Assembly: GCF_030389965.1 (NCBI RefSeq)
Contig: NZ_CP128399.1
Coordinates: 930,001 to 994,000, forward strand
DNA length: 64,000 nt
Source: Candidatus Chlorohelix allophototropha
GTDB taxonomy: Bacteria > Chloroflexota > Chloroflexia > Chloroheliales > Chloroheliaceae
Direction: 5' to 3'
Shown: piece by piece, positions 48,401 through 56,249 of the stretch
Layout: each line of letters opens with the position of its first letter
Numbering within the stretch: position 1 is the first letter of the stretch
Translations under genes and position numbers: made by a program
The notes under the pieces: model-generated
The model's input: the letters and a program-made list of their open reading frames with translations, nothing else
The model's database searches: none
Told to the model about the DNA's origin: nothing

Positions 48401-49400
48401 AAAAGCGGATGGAGGAGTTTGGAATTTAGATGGGCAGTCGGAAATTAGCTACACCGACCTTGACCACGATGGCTATATCGATATGTGGCGTTATAGTTCG
48501 CCTGCCTCAAGCGATAGCTTGACTCCTGAAATTCGCCAGCTAAATTTGGCGGGAGATTATTTAGTTTATCAGGACGGGTCGCAAGTATTACTTCGCAAAG
48601 CGCGGGTAAACGCCTTTTCTTTTGTCACCTTACCCCCTACCAATCAAACTGAGTGGGAGAATTTGGGCAAAAAACTTAAGGAACAGCAGGCAAGTTTTCA
48701 GCCTACAGATTTTAAGGCGATGCTGAATCAGTTCGAGGGGCAGGATATACTATTTTCCCATGCTAGTTTCAGTGATTTTCGGTCTCTTAAAAACGGCTCG
48801 TTTAGATTTATTCTTGAGCTTAGAGAGGCTTTCCACTCTCAGGAGAAAGCTTTACCCGGTATTACAGACCTCAAGCCCGGTAAGTATGTGGTGGAAGATT
48901 TGGATGGCGCTTTAAGAATTACGCCCTCCACCCCTCCTGCGCTAAGGGTAACACTTTCCACTCAGCCTAAACGCTATCTGGAGCAGAATGAAGTTCTAAT
49001 AGCTATAAATAATGATGGGGAGGAAGATATTAGCGAGGGTCAACTGGAATTATGGGTCTCGCGCTCCCAAGAAGAGCTGCGCCTAGTAAGTTCGCAGACC
49101 ATCTCACTACCCGCCAACAGCAAAATTTCGCTGCCTTTTATCTGGACTCCTAGTAGCGCCGGTCTATGGTTGCTTACTCCCAAGCTGCGCTATAAAAATG
49201 AGGAGCTAATCAGTCACGTTTCTGAACAGATTACGGTTTTACCTGAGAAAGGGGCTTCATCGGATAATATTGCGCAAATACTCTGGGCTGACACGAACTT
49301 ATTATTTGTGTTGCTTTGTCTAGGGGCAATCGCTACCCTAGGTGGGTTAGTTTTCTGGAAGCATTGGCAAACTTCAGGTCAGGCGCATGATGCTGAATAA
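45423..49400 (+). CDS. Wzx-like flippase fused to a giant extracytoplasmic domain
   Basis: Residues ~20-495 are a polysaccharide-biosynthesis (MVF/Wzx-like) flippase with about 12-14 helices (ARNLIPYEYGRLTYFTSLFL). Then comes KKIGALALLGLLPLTFIAAP and QSTALAQS, which looks like a signal peptide with an AxA-type cleavage site (about residue 527). Residues ~530-1285 are beta-rich, with two acidic loops of the EF-hand/dockerin kind (DDGDGDGN near 613, DLDHDGYID near 1013) and a CARDB-like domain near 1185-1275. One helix (~1290-1310) ends the protein. It is one uninterrupted frame and overlaps the next gene by 14 bases. I know no standard family with this fusion. Confidence 0.85.
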   Translation: MTVQSKNQGGQIAKPDGKSALAKTTILMSFVSALMVFLNALSGFYVARNLIPYEYGRLTYFTSLFLIVSLVFGFGLTVSAIQHLSRFNIVKNYSELNRMFYSLFLMRLSVLLPLLLLSGCLSLITGDDLYFLVGLAASLSVVADFLCGVFQGLQQIWRTALLYLLQPIAFIVLLVAGLNQSSKSVILALELSFGLACVLGILLLWGTGIARPLLKFFSLPHIKVALPISGQSYTISLFQTLYYTYALVWLGSLNQYGEAALLNIAWTLVRILPLGLTPLLNTVLFPRLRSLVTSIDDLNDRKKAASNLVAIYFKGVVVLGLSVSALMAFFPEIVIEFFYTSKYLAAAPILVILAPTVLFLGLEPLLTVTLIALEKTMLPIMANLLRLLLVGVIGLGGYMLGALDLNLLLALAYLLSAFAGTALLAFYYFRLSGTFHAGLLFGFAASSMGIAATCRLLLPEISGDFIVRLYRPAVGGLLMAGIALVFLKKDFKFNFFRIKSAKKIGALALLGLLPLTFIAAPTQSTALAQSDLNCSGAAQSPRILKLDCLSESSTAHFLITMYSRTDLLSNVSWEKQLNYEDSIWLIRVANDERVKLALDFHREGKAQYADLYDDGDGDGNVRYDLYAGSPRILENQGRWTVRVTAQEGWWKPNGKLNFNLDILVDGSLRGSYGSGFIYDYKKLLKNDGQLDFEIHVRDPNNSGFPKYEWRQDRSPLPEDPTVSGQYRTEINANFEGNEAPISGALFWPYLSQIVGNYIKGYNVSASPIQVDWEKGKIVQISEFVASRGKPGNFFVYSLNRIKEGQLNSTNFENPFAFYDLSGVKDGWPDTAIRFEAALPFQLPGDLSIPKPINILEYAWGKEHNHNLTYQVSLCGTKPIDQIISFPEFTIKAVPPQKLPGWVTGQNWDAATFVEVEKQPYWTSEIIYEWTVEQADSKGREKVLPWRYITGLENTPPADAFSHIQAGFRGEYSLNLQAKPYLYFSPVDHKLHLLKADGGVWNLDGQSEISYTDLDHDGYIDMWRYSSPASSDSLTPEIRQLNLAGDYLVYQDGSQVLLRKARVNAFSFVTLPPTNQTEWENLGKKLKEQQASFQPTDFKAMLNQFEGQDILFSHASFSDFRSLKNGSFRFILELREAFHSQEKALPGITDLKPGKYVVEDLDGALRITPSTPPALRVTLSTQPKRYLEQNEVLIAINNDGEEDISEGQLELWVSRSQEELRLVSSQTISLPANSKISLPFIWTPSSAGLWLLTPKLRYKNEELISHVSEQITVLPEKGASSDNIAQILWADTNLLFVLLCLGAIATLGGLVFWKHWQTSGQAHDAE

Positions 49401-50973
49401 ACAGAAACTACCTCAAGGCAACTCGCCTCAAGTTGCGACTAATTATCTTGTTTGTGGCACCCTAGTTGGGTATGTTTTACTTTTAGCCATCTATTATATA
49501 GGTCGCTATGGTGGGAACTGGGCAGAGTTAGACTCTAGCGTATTGAGCAAGATAACCCGGAATTTTATTGAAAATAAGCAATTGGTGCCTAGCAGTGGTG
49601 AAGTTTATCCAAACGGCTATTCCTACCAAGCCCTAACCGCCTTTATCACCACCCTTACGGGTCTGACTGTCGCGGATTTACAGCAGTTGGTCTATCCTTT
49701 GACCGCTATATTGGCAGTTCTACCGGCGTGGTTACTCTATTATGAGCTTACCGGTAGCCTTAAAGGCACTATTCTTGCCACGCTTCTACTTTTCACCCAG
49801 CCCGAATATTTGTTTGTGTTATTTCGCAGTTCCCATGAAAAGTTTACGAGAAGCCTCATGTTGCTTTCACTGTACTTTTTGGTAAAAAGCTTTGAGAAAC
49901 AGGGGCGACCCAGAAAATCCATTCCTTATGTGATTCTTTTTTATTTCGCAATTTACACCCTGATGAGCTTTAATAACCTCATGGGGGCTTCTTTTATTTT
50001 TGCGCTATTCTTGACCACAGTAATAGCGTTGCCGGTAGGTAAAATAGGCTTGCAATTGTGGTCTCATGCGTTGCTCCGCTTTCGCTATATAATTTTAACC
50101 TGTCTAGTTCTAGCTTACCTATTTACCTTTTATATATACCCTCCGGCAATGCACGATCTTGTATTCCTTAGAAATATCTGGGATCGCGCTATAGCTCTAT
50201 TCTTGAGTACCCCCAAAGAGCCTGATATTCCGGTTAGTGATGTGATTGGATGGGTAAATCCGATAATTTACCTGTTATTGAGTCTACCTACCTGGATTAT
50301 TACGATAGCCGCGTTTGTTATCTGGTTGGGAATGAGTTGGAAATGGCTGGTAAAGCAAGAAAAGCCTGACTCACCAGTGCTCTCTTTTGTATGGCTTTTA
50401 TATCTTGGGTTTGGTATTCAAGGCGTATTATCATGGATAGCGGATAAAAGCGGTAGTGGCGGTAATTTGGTATATCGCCTTTTCCCTTCAATTTCTCTGT
50501 TGTCTGTGGCGCTGGCTGGTCGTTTCCTTGCAAACTGGAAACCTCCCAGATATATTAGAGTCTGGAAGGTAGGGCTTGCGTTTGCAATTGCCTGTCTTGC
50601 GTTTGTTTCTATCTTAAAAGTCACAAACGAGCCTACTCTTAGCAATAAATGGACTTTCTACTCTATTTCAGAACTGGTAGCGCTGGATTGGACTGATAAA
50701 ACTGTTCAATATTCACAAGTTTGGACAGATTTTGATGAGCGGCTTTCGGTCGCGTATGCAATTGCAAGGGGGGAATCAAAAAACCACAACGATTTTTATG
50801 GTTATGAACTAAGAGAAACGATAACACGCTACTTGCTGGATAGTAGCCTTAACAGATTGCGTAGTAAGCGCTTGCAAAAAGTTATGCCATTTCCGCCGGA
50901 CGCTCTGATAATATATGATAATGGAGAGACGCAATTACACCGATTATATCCAAAAACCCCTTTTCAGGATTAA
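49387..50973 (+). CDS. GT-C-type membrane protein (STT3/GT39-like)
   Basis: About 12 helices with an acidic first loop (NWAELDSSVLSKITRNFIEN), a long external stretch (SSGEVYPNGYSYQALTAFIT) and RSSHEKFTRSLMLLSLYFL, recalling oligosaccharyltransferase/mannosyltransferase type GT-C proteins. The short C-terminal part is not the WWDYG domain of STT3. The ATG overlaps the flippase gene. It probably transfers or elongates a lipid-linked glycan outside the membrane. Confidence 0.65.
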   Translation: MMLNKQKLPQGNSPQVATNYLVCGTLVGYVLLLAIYYIGRYGGNWAELDSSVLSKITRNFIENKQLVPSSGEVYPNGYSYQALTAFITTLTGLTVADLQQLVYPLTAILAVLPAWLLYYELTGSLKGTILATLLLFTQPEYLFVLFRSSHEKFTRSLMLLSLYFLVKSFEKQGRPRKSIPYVILFYFAIYTLMSFNNLMGASFIFALFLTTVIALPVGKIGLQLWSHALLRFRYIILTCLVLAYLFTFYIYPPAMHDLVFLRNIWDRAIALFLSTPKEPDIPVSDVIGWVNPIIYLLLSLPTWIITIAAFVIWLGMSWKWLVKQEKPDSPVLSFVWLLYLGFGIQGVLSWIADKSGSGGNLVYRLFPSISLLSVALAGRFLANWKPPRYIRVWKVGLAFAIACLAFVSILKVTNEPTLSNKWTFYSISELVALDWTDKTVQYSQVWTDFDERLSVAYAIARGESKNHNDFYGYELRETITRYLLDSSLNRLRSKRLQKVMPFPPDALIIYDNGETQLHRLYPKTPFQD

Positions 50974-50980
50974 TGCTCTG

Positions 50981-52108
50981 ATGAGAATTGGCTATCTAAC
51001 TTATGGTCTTGACCGCTATCCCACCGGAATAGGTCGCTATGCCACCGAGCTTTTAAAAGGTTTTTATGCTTTGCCCGAATCCCCTGATATTGTATTGCTG
51101 ACCACAGAACAAGAAGATAAAGCAGGGTTATGGAATCATTTTGAGCATTACCCTTTAACAGGTTGCCGTTTGCTGCCCGCACTTATGGCAATAGGAAATC
51201 TGGCTCTTTCCCGCGCTTCCCTAAAATATAAGTTGGATCTAATTCATGACCCAAACGGAATCGCCCCTTTCTTTGGTCATGCTGCGGGAGTTGCCCGCGT
51301 AGTTACAATCCATGATGCTTTTACGTACATTTATCCCGAAAAGCATAATTGGCTGGATAATTGGCGGTATAAATACTATTTTCCTCACACTGCCCGTAAA
51401 GCTGATGCCGTTATTACAGTAAGTAATTGTTCTAAGCAAGATATTATCCGCTATTTAAAACTAGATCCTGATAAGGTTTTTGTCATTCCGGAAGGGGTGG
51501 GGGCAGACTTTATAGCACAGCCAGAAGGCAAGAAAAGACGGCAAATACTTGAGCGGTATGGGATTAAAAAACCTTATTTGTTATATGTGGGAGCAATAAA
51601 TGGGCGTAAAAACTTGGAGGGGCTTCTCAGTGCCTATGCGCTTTTACTTCTGCGCTATCCAGACCTTAACCTGACTATCGTAGGTAAGCGACAATGGAAA
51701 ACTGGAGGTGTGGAAACCGCTTTACAGCGTCTTAAACTTGAAAATCGAATAAACTTCACCGGATACATAGAAGATGGACATCTGCCGGATATATATAGCG
51801 CCGCTGAAGTTTTTGTATTTCCTTCGCTGTATGAAGGCTTTGGGCTTCCCCCACTAGAAGCGATGTCATGCGGCGTACCTGTAGTTACCTCAAATGTCGG
51901 ATCGCTCCCAGAGGTAGTGGGTAGCGCTGGTCTTATGGTTGACCCCTACGATGTACCTAGCCTTGTCGATGCCATTGAGAAGGCTATGATAGATAGTGAA
52001 TTGAAAGCAAGGCTAATAAAAAAAGGTTTCGAGCGAGTGGCAGGGTTTACTTGGGAAAATGCGGCGGCGAAAACATTTGAGGTGTACCGAAAACTGAGCA
52101 AAATATGA
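50981..52108 (+). CDS. GT4 glycosyltransferase
   Basis: [20 protein letters not shown] at the N-terminus, [39 protein letters not shown] and [19 protein letters not shown] are those of GT4 mannosyltransferases. ATG at 50981 is chosen over an earlier in-frame ATG at 50915 that would overlap the upstream gene; the usual GT4 N-terminus begins at 50981. The stop overlaps the next start by four bases. Confidence 0.88.
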   Translation: MRIGYLTYGLDRYPTGIGRYATELLKGFYALPESPDIVLLTTEQEDKAGLWNHFEHYPLTGCRLLPALMAIGNLALSRASLKYKLDLIHDPNGIAPFFGHAAGVARVVTIHDAFTYIYPEKHNWLDNWRYKYYFPHTARKADAVITVSNCSKQDIIRYLKLDPDKVFVIPEGVGADFIAQPEGKKRRQILERYGIKKPYLLYVGAINGRKNLEGLLSAYALLLLRYPDLNLTIVGKRQWKTGGVETALQRLKLENRINFTGYIEDGHLPDIYSAAEVFVFPSLYEGFGLPPLEAMSCGVPVVTSNVGSLPEVVGSAGLMVDPYDVPSLVDAIEKAMIDSELKARLIKKGFERVAGFTWENAAAKTFEVYRKLSKI

Positions 52109-53298
52109 CGAGTCATAATATAGTGAAAGAGGAGGAGATACGCCAATTTGCTGTAAGGTTGGTCGGACTAAGCGAAGGTAGTTCCACTGGCTTATCGCGC
52201 TATGCTCGAAGCCTTTACCAAGAATTGACCCTGCAAGAGGTAACGGTAGGGGTAACAGATTTTAAAACCCCTTCTATTCCTCCTTTTGTTGGAAAACTGG
52301 GATTTGATTCGGCTAAGTTTTTTAGCACTTTCCCTGTAGCGTTACCTGACGCTGTGGGTAACACCGTAACGCATTTGACTACCCAGAATCACGCCTCTGC
52401 CGTAGCATTTAAAAAGGTCAAGCGGTTGGTGGTAACGGTTCACGATCTGATTACCCTGTGCTATAATCACTACCCTGAGTTCACTACCCATTTAAAATAT
52501 TATGATAAATTCTTTAATCGGTTGGCAGCGTATGGTTTGAAGAAAGCTCGTATGCTAATTGCCGTTTCTGAATATACGCGCCAAGACATTATTCGACTCT
52601 TATCATATCCCTCTGACCGAATTAAAGTGGTATATGAAGGAGTAGATCGGCAGAATTTTAGAGTTAAAGAAGTGCCGACCAATTTCTATCAACGCTATAA
52701 TCTGCGTGAAGATATACCCTATTTGCTAAACGTTGGCTCCGAAGATCCTCGCAAAAACATACGGCGGCTTTTAGCGGCATTTGCCAAGGTTTCAGCAGAA
52801 TTCCCCACTGTAAGATTACTAAAAGTTGGGGCTGCCGAGTTCCGTCACGAGAGGCAATATTTGTTGGATGAGGCAAAACTGCTAGGAATAAGCGACAAGG
52901 TGGTTTTTTTTGACCGGGTTTCGGATACAGACTTGGCTTATTTCTATAATATTGCGACAGCCTTTATCTTTCCCTCGCTCTATGAGGGTTTCGGATTACC
53001 TGCTCTGGAAGCTATGTCTTGCGGAACTCCGGTTATATGTTCCAATGCTGCTTCCCTTCCTGAAGTGGTAGGAGATGCCGCTTTGTTGTTCAGTCCAACC
53101 GATACATTGGAAATGGCTACCTTAATAAAGCGGGTACTTAGCGAACCTGATTTACAAAAGCATTTGCGCCGCTTAAGTATTGAACAAGCTGCCTTGTTTA
53201 ACTGGGAGAAAACAGCCATAGAAACAGCCAAAATTTACAGGCAAGTGGTAGAGTTAGAAAAAGAGGCTTCCATGAAAAGAAAGCCATCCGTATGCTAA
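52105..53298 (+). CDS. GT4 glycosyltransferase
   Basis: SEGSSTGLSRYARSLYQEL, TVHDLITLCYNHYPEF, DPRKNIRRLLAAFAKVS and [19 protein letters not shown] show a GT4 enzyme close to the preceding gene. ATGA links the two. Tandem copies with diverged N-terminal halves indicate different acceptors. Confidence 0.88.
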   Translation: MTSHNIVKEEEIRQFAVRLVGLSEGSSTGLSRYARSLYQELTLQEVTVGVTDFKTPSIPPFVGKLGFDSAKFFSTFPVALPDAVGNTVTHLTTQNHASAVAFKKVKRLVVTVHDLITLCYNHYPEFTTHLKYYDKFFNRLAAYGLKKARMLIAVSEYTRQDIIRLLSYPSDRIKVVYEGVDRQNFRVKEVPTNFYQRYNLREDIPYLLNVGSEDPRKNIRRLLAAFAKVSAEFPTVRLLKVGAAEFRHERQYLLDEAKLLGISDKVVFFDRVSDTDLAYFYNIATAFIFPSLYEGFGLPALEAMSCGTPVICSNAASLPEVVGDAALLFSPTDTLEMATLIKRVLSEPDLQKHLRRLSIEQAALFNWEKTAIETAKIYRQVVELEKEASMKRKPSVC

Positions 53299-54140
53299 AA
53301 GGTTTGAAAGTGCAGTCTAATAATTTTGACTTGCTATTGATAACCCTACTGGCTCTTTTGCTACCTGTTGTGGTACAACTATCTTTACCATGGTTAAGGG
53401 TGCCTTTTGGACTGATTATGGTGTTGTTGGCGCCGGGTTATGCCATGTTACAGGCAATCTTCAACTCCGAAGTTGCGCCCGATTGGATATCGCGGCTTGC
53501 CCTCAGTTTTGGTTTAAGCCTTACAGCAGTAGCGCTACTGGTACTTATTCTCAACCTACTCCCACAAGGCATCAACCTATGGTCGATTACCATTTCTGTT
53601 TCATTATGGGTTATACTTTTCAGTGTAATTGCTGTTATCAGGCGCGGGAATCAGACACGTTTAATAGTAGAAGAGCCGAAAGAGGTAAGTACTCTTGAAA
53701 AATGGCAACCTGCCCAAAATTCGTCATCCCGTCTTATTTATATAGTTGGCGGTCTGGTTGTAGTGGTACTCCTGAGTCTTTTGCTAATAGAGTTACAATC
53801 CTCTCGTTCGGAGCATTTGACTGAATTTTACATTCTGGGATCAACCGGAAAAGCCGAAAATTATCCTTATAACGTGGTGATAGGTCAGCCTATAAAGATT
53901 CAAGCTGGAATTACTAACCGGGAAAATCGGCAGGTAAGTTATCGGATTGAAATACGAGACGGTCTTGAAGTTCTGGCGAGAACGGAAGTAATAAAGCTAG
54001 AGAACGAGGGTTTCTGGTTACAACCGCTGCAATTTAATGTCGGTTCTCAGGTAGGAATTCGAACAATTGATTTGTTGCTATATTTCGATAATAATCTTGA
54101 CCCTTACCGCCAACTAAGACTACGCCTTAACGTGAATTAG
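53292..54140 (+). CDS. DUF1616-type membrane protein
   Basis: Four helices (residues ~10-110) with LPWLRVPFGLIMVLLAPGYA and RLALSFGLSLTA match DUF1616. A fifth helix (~147-170) is followed by an external beta domain to residue 282. DUF1616 proteins are of unknown function and common near archaeal and bacterial surface-glycan genes. The start overlaps the upstream GT4 gene by seven bases. Confidence 0.75.
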   Translation: MLKGLKVQSNNFDLLLITLLALLLPVVVQLSLPWLRVPFGLIMVLLAPGYAMLQAIFNSEVAPDWISRLALSFGLSLTAVALLVLILNLLPQGINLWSITISVSLWVILFSVIAVIRRGNQTRLIVEEPKEVSTLEKWQPAQNSSSRLIYIVGGLVVVVLLSLLLIELQSSRSEHLTEFYILGSTGKAENYPYNVVIGQPIKIQAGITNRENRQVSYRIEIRDGLEVLARTEVIKLENEGFWLQPLQFNVGSQVGIRTIDLLLYFDNNLDPYRQLRLRLNVN

Positions 54141-54166
54141 CCCTACTAAAAGGAATCCATAAACCT

Positions 54167-55075
54167 GTGAAAGCCAGCAACATTGCTACTCCCACTCCTT
54201 TTGTGCATTATAGGTTAAGCTGGTTTTATCTGGCTCTTTTCGCAGGGGCAGAACTGTTAATAGCTACTGCTAACCCAATGCCCGGTCTTGCGCTGCACTG
54301 TTTAATTCTTTCAGCCCTTATCCTGCATAGCGCGTATCTAGCGAACTCTGACCTAGCCAATTTATACCGCTCTCTGATGGTGATAGCGATTTTGCGAATT
54401 CTCTCGATGAGCTTACCGCTGGATTTATTCCCACCTATAGCCCGTTACCCTATGATATACCTGCCTGTATTATTTTCAATTTGGCAGGTTGCTAGGCTGG
54501 CGGGGCTTCGCGCAGCTGAGTTAAAACTAAGAACCGGTAATTTATTCCTACAACTTCTTATTGCGTCTGGCGGGTTTGGGCTAGGCGCGTTGGAATACCT
54601 TATATTACAATCTTCGATACTGTCCGAACCTTTCGCTTGGGTCTCTTTTCTTACATGGACTCTGGTTTTAGTATTATGCACGGGTTTTTGCGAACAATTA
54701 TTGTTTTCGGGTCTATTGTTAACTTTTTCCACTCGAACCTTTGGAAAGTATGCCATTCTTTATGTTTCACTGCTTTATGCAGCTTTGAACATCAGTACTG
54801 GTTCCTTACTCCAATGCATAATTGCATTTGGAATAGGGCTGAGCTTTGCTTTCCTAGCAAAGTGGGGAAATTCGCTACTTTGTGTATCACTTGCTCAGGG
54901 GACAGCAAACCTAACGGTACTTTTGTTAATGCCTTATCTGGAGGGAAATAGTACAAACTGGTTGGCAACGTTGACGCGCTGGGTCATTTGGATCAGTTTA
55001 CCGGCAGCTATCGGTGGTGTATTTGTTCTCTGGTGGCGCTTTAGGCAAGGAAAGGTCAAAATCTCACTACAATGA
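54167..55075 (+). CDS. CPBP-fold membrane protein with lost catalytic residues
   Basis: Seven to eight helices of the CAAX-protease/bacteriocin-processing (CPBP) type. The motif EExxxR is CEQLLFSG (E176, second E lost), the FxxxH motif reads YAALN (H lost, N209), and the third-histidine motif reads SLAQGTAN. The predicted glutamyl protease is therefore probably inactive. It sits in the glycan locus between DUF1616 and a two-helix protein, with a GTG start. It may act as a scaffold. Confidence 0.65.
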   Translation: MKASNIATPTPFVHYRLSWFYLALFAGAELLIATANPMPGLALHCLILSALILHSAYLANSDLANLYRSLMVIAILRILSMSLPLDLFPPIARYPMIYLPVLFSIWQVARLAGLRAAELKLRTGNLFLQLLIASGGFGLGALEYLILQSSILSEPFAWVSFLTWTLVLVLCTGFCEQLLFSGLLLTFSTRTFGKYAILYVSLLYAALNISTGSLLQCIIAFGIGLSFAFLAKWGNSLLCVSLAQGTANLTVLLLMPYLEGNSTNWLATLTRWVIWISLPAAIGGVFVLWWRFRQGKVKISLQ

Positions 55076-55305
55076 ATATCAGCTTAATACCCAGCAAAAT
55101 ATTATCCAGTAATGGTGATTCTATGTTAGCCCTAGTCGGAATCCTCACCTTATTGGGAGCGCTGTTAGCTAAGGAAGTCACATTATTCAGCGCAAAGCCC
55201 CGTGTGAAATTCATCAATAAGAGTTTGAATATAGTTCTTATACCTCTCTTACTCCTTATATTGGTAAACGCTCTAAGCAAGTTTCTGGATATAATGGTTT
55301 TATGA
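55072..55305 (+). CDS. Small two-helix membrane protein
   Basis: The 77 residues show two hydrophobic segments (about 18-35 and 54-74). ATGA overlap with the upstream gene shows translational coupling, which supports the coding call. No family is recognised. It closes the operon. Confidence 0.7.
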   Translation: MNISLIPSKILSSNGDSMLALVGILTLLGALLAKEVTLFSAKPRVKFINKSLNIVLIPLLLLILVNALSKFLDIMVL

Positions 55306-55373
55306 TCTTGAGGTTGGTTCCGGCGAATTTCAGACAAGAGAACAAATATTCCTCTCGTAGCACCCTTTCAGCT

Positions 55374-56226
55374 TTAAACTCCTATTTCACTTTGCCGCCA
55401 TACTAACTGCCTGTTCGTAAACTTACCCTTGAGCTGATAAAACTTGCTGACAAAATCTACCCGCCTCCACCTTGCACCTTTCCTATCTTTATGCCAGCGT
55501 CGGTGATTAAAAAAGTCTCTCTGCTCATCGTACGCTTGACAGAACCGTTCAGCACTTTCAGGCTTCTTGAAGCCTTTCATACTCCTGTATCTACTTTTTA
55601 TGCCGCGGTGGTCTTGTTCGAGTCGATTATTAAGTATATCGAATCGCTCGATGTTCCACTCCACTACCCAGCGCTTTTTCGATTGCTTTGGGATAGGTCA
55701 CTTCTTTGTCGCTGGTGACCTGAGTTGGCTTGAAGCCCACTGTAGCCACCGTCTGCTCGAAAAAAGAAGTAGTTGCCTCGATATTCCTAACCTCTGAAAG
55801 TTTTACCTCCACCAACTTTCCGTTACTGTCGATGGCTCGGTACAAATAATAATATTTTGAACCTACTTTTATAAGTGTTTCATCGGCTTTCCAGCGAAGG
55901 GTGGCTTTACCTTTTCGAGATTGCTTTAGCTCGCTGGTAATTAGAGGAGCATATTTCTCCTGCCAATGCCGGAAAGTCTCTTTTGAGAAGCGAAAGCCTT
56001 TAAGCAGAAATATTTCGGTCAGATCCTGGAAACTGAGCTTGAACCGCAATCGGTAGAGTACTACTTCGAGGATTGTCTGGTTTTTGGCTTGAGTTCTGTT
56101 GAAGGGTGAATTGGTTCTTTCATTGAAAGTTCGACGGCAAAAATTACAAAAAAAGGTAGGGTAACCGTGTTTGGTTAACCTGGAGCGATTAGAAATGGCA
56201 TGCGAATAACAATGAGGGCATTGCAT
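55374..56226 (-). pseudogene. IS6-family transposase with a frameshift
   Basis: The N-terminal zinc ribbon CPHCYSH and CNFCRRTFNERTN is followed by WKADETLIKVG (first D), SDKEVTYPKAI (second D) and, in the other frame, NNRLEQDHRGIK (E). Frame 1 stops at 55630; the C-terminal frame resumes upstream, so a one-base slip within 55640-55660 interrupts the gene before the catalytic glutamate. Programmed shifting is not excluded, but I see no slippery heptamer. No terminal repeats are seen. Confidence 0.8.
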
Positions 56227-56249
56227 AAAAACCGGATCTTCTCCACAGC

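Noticed and set aside
55640-55660. Programmed frameshift in the IS6-type transposase
   Set aside because: No slippery heptamer or pseudoknot is evident, so I list it as a pseudogene but leave the question open as a finding.
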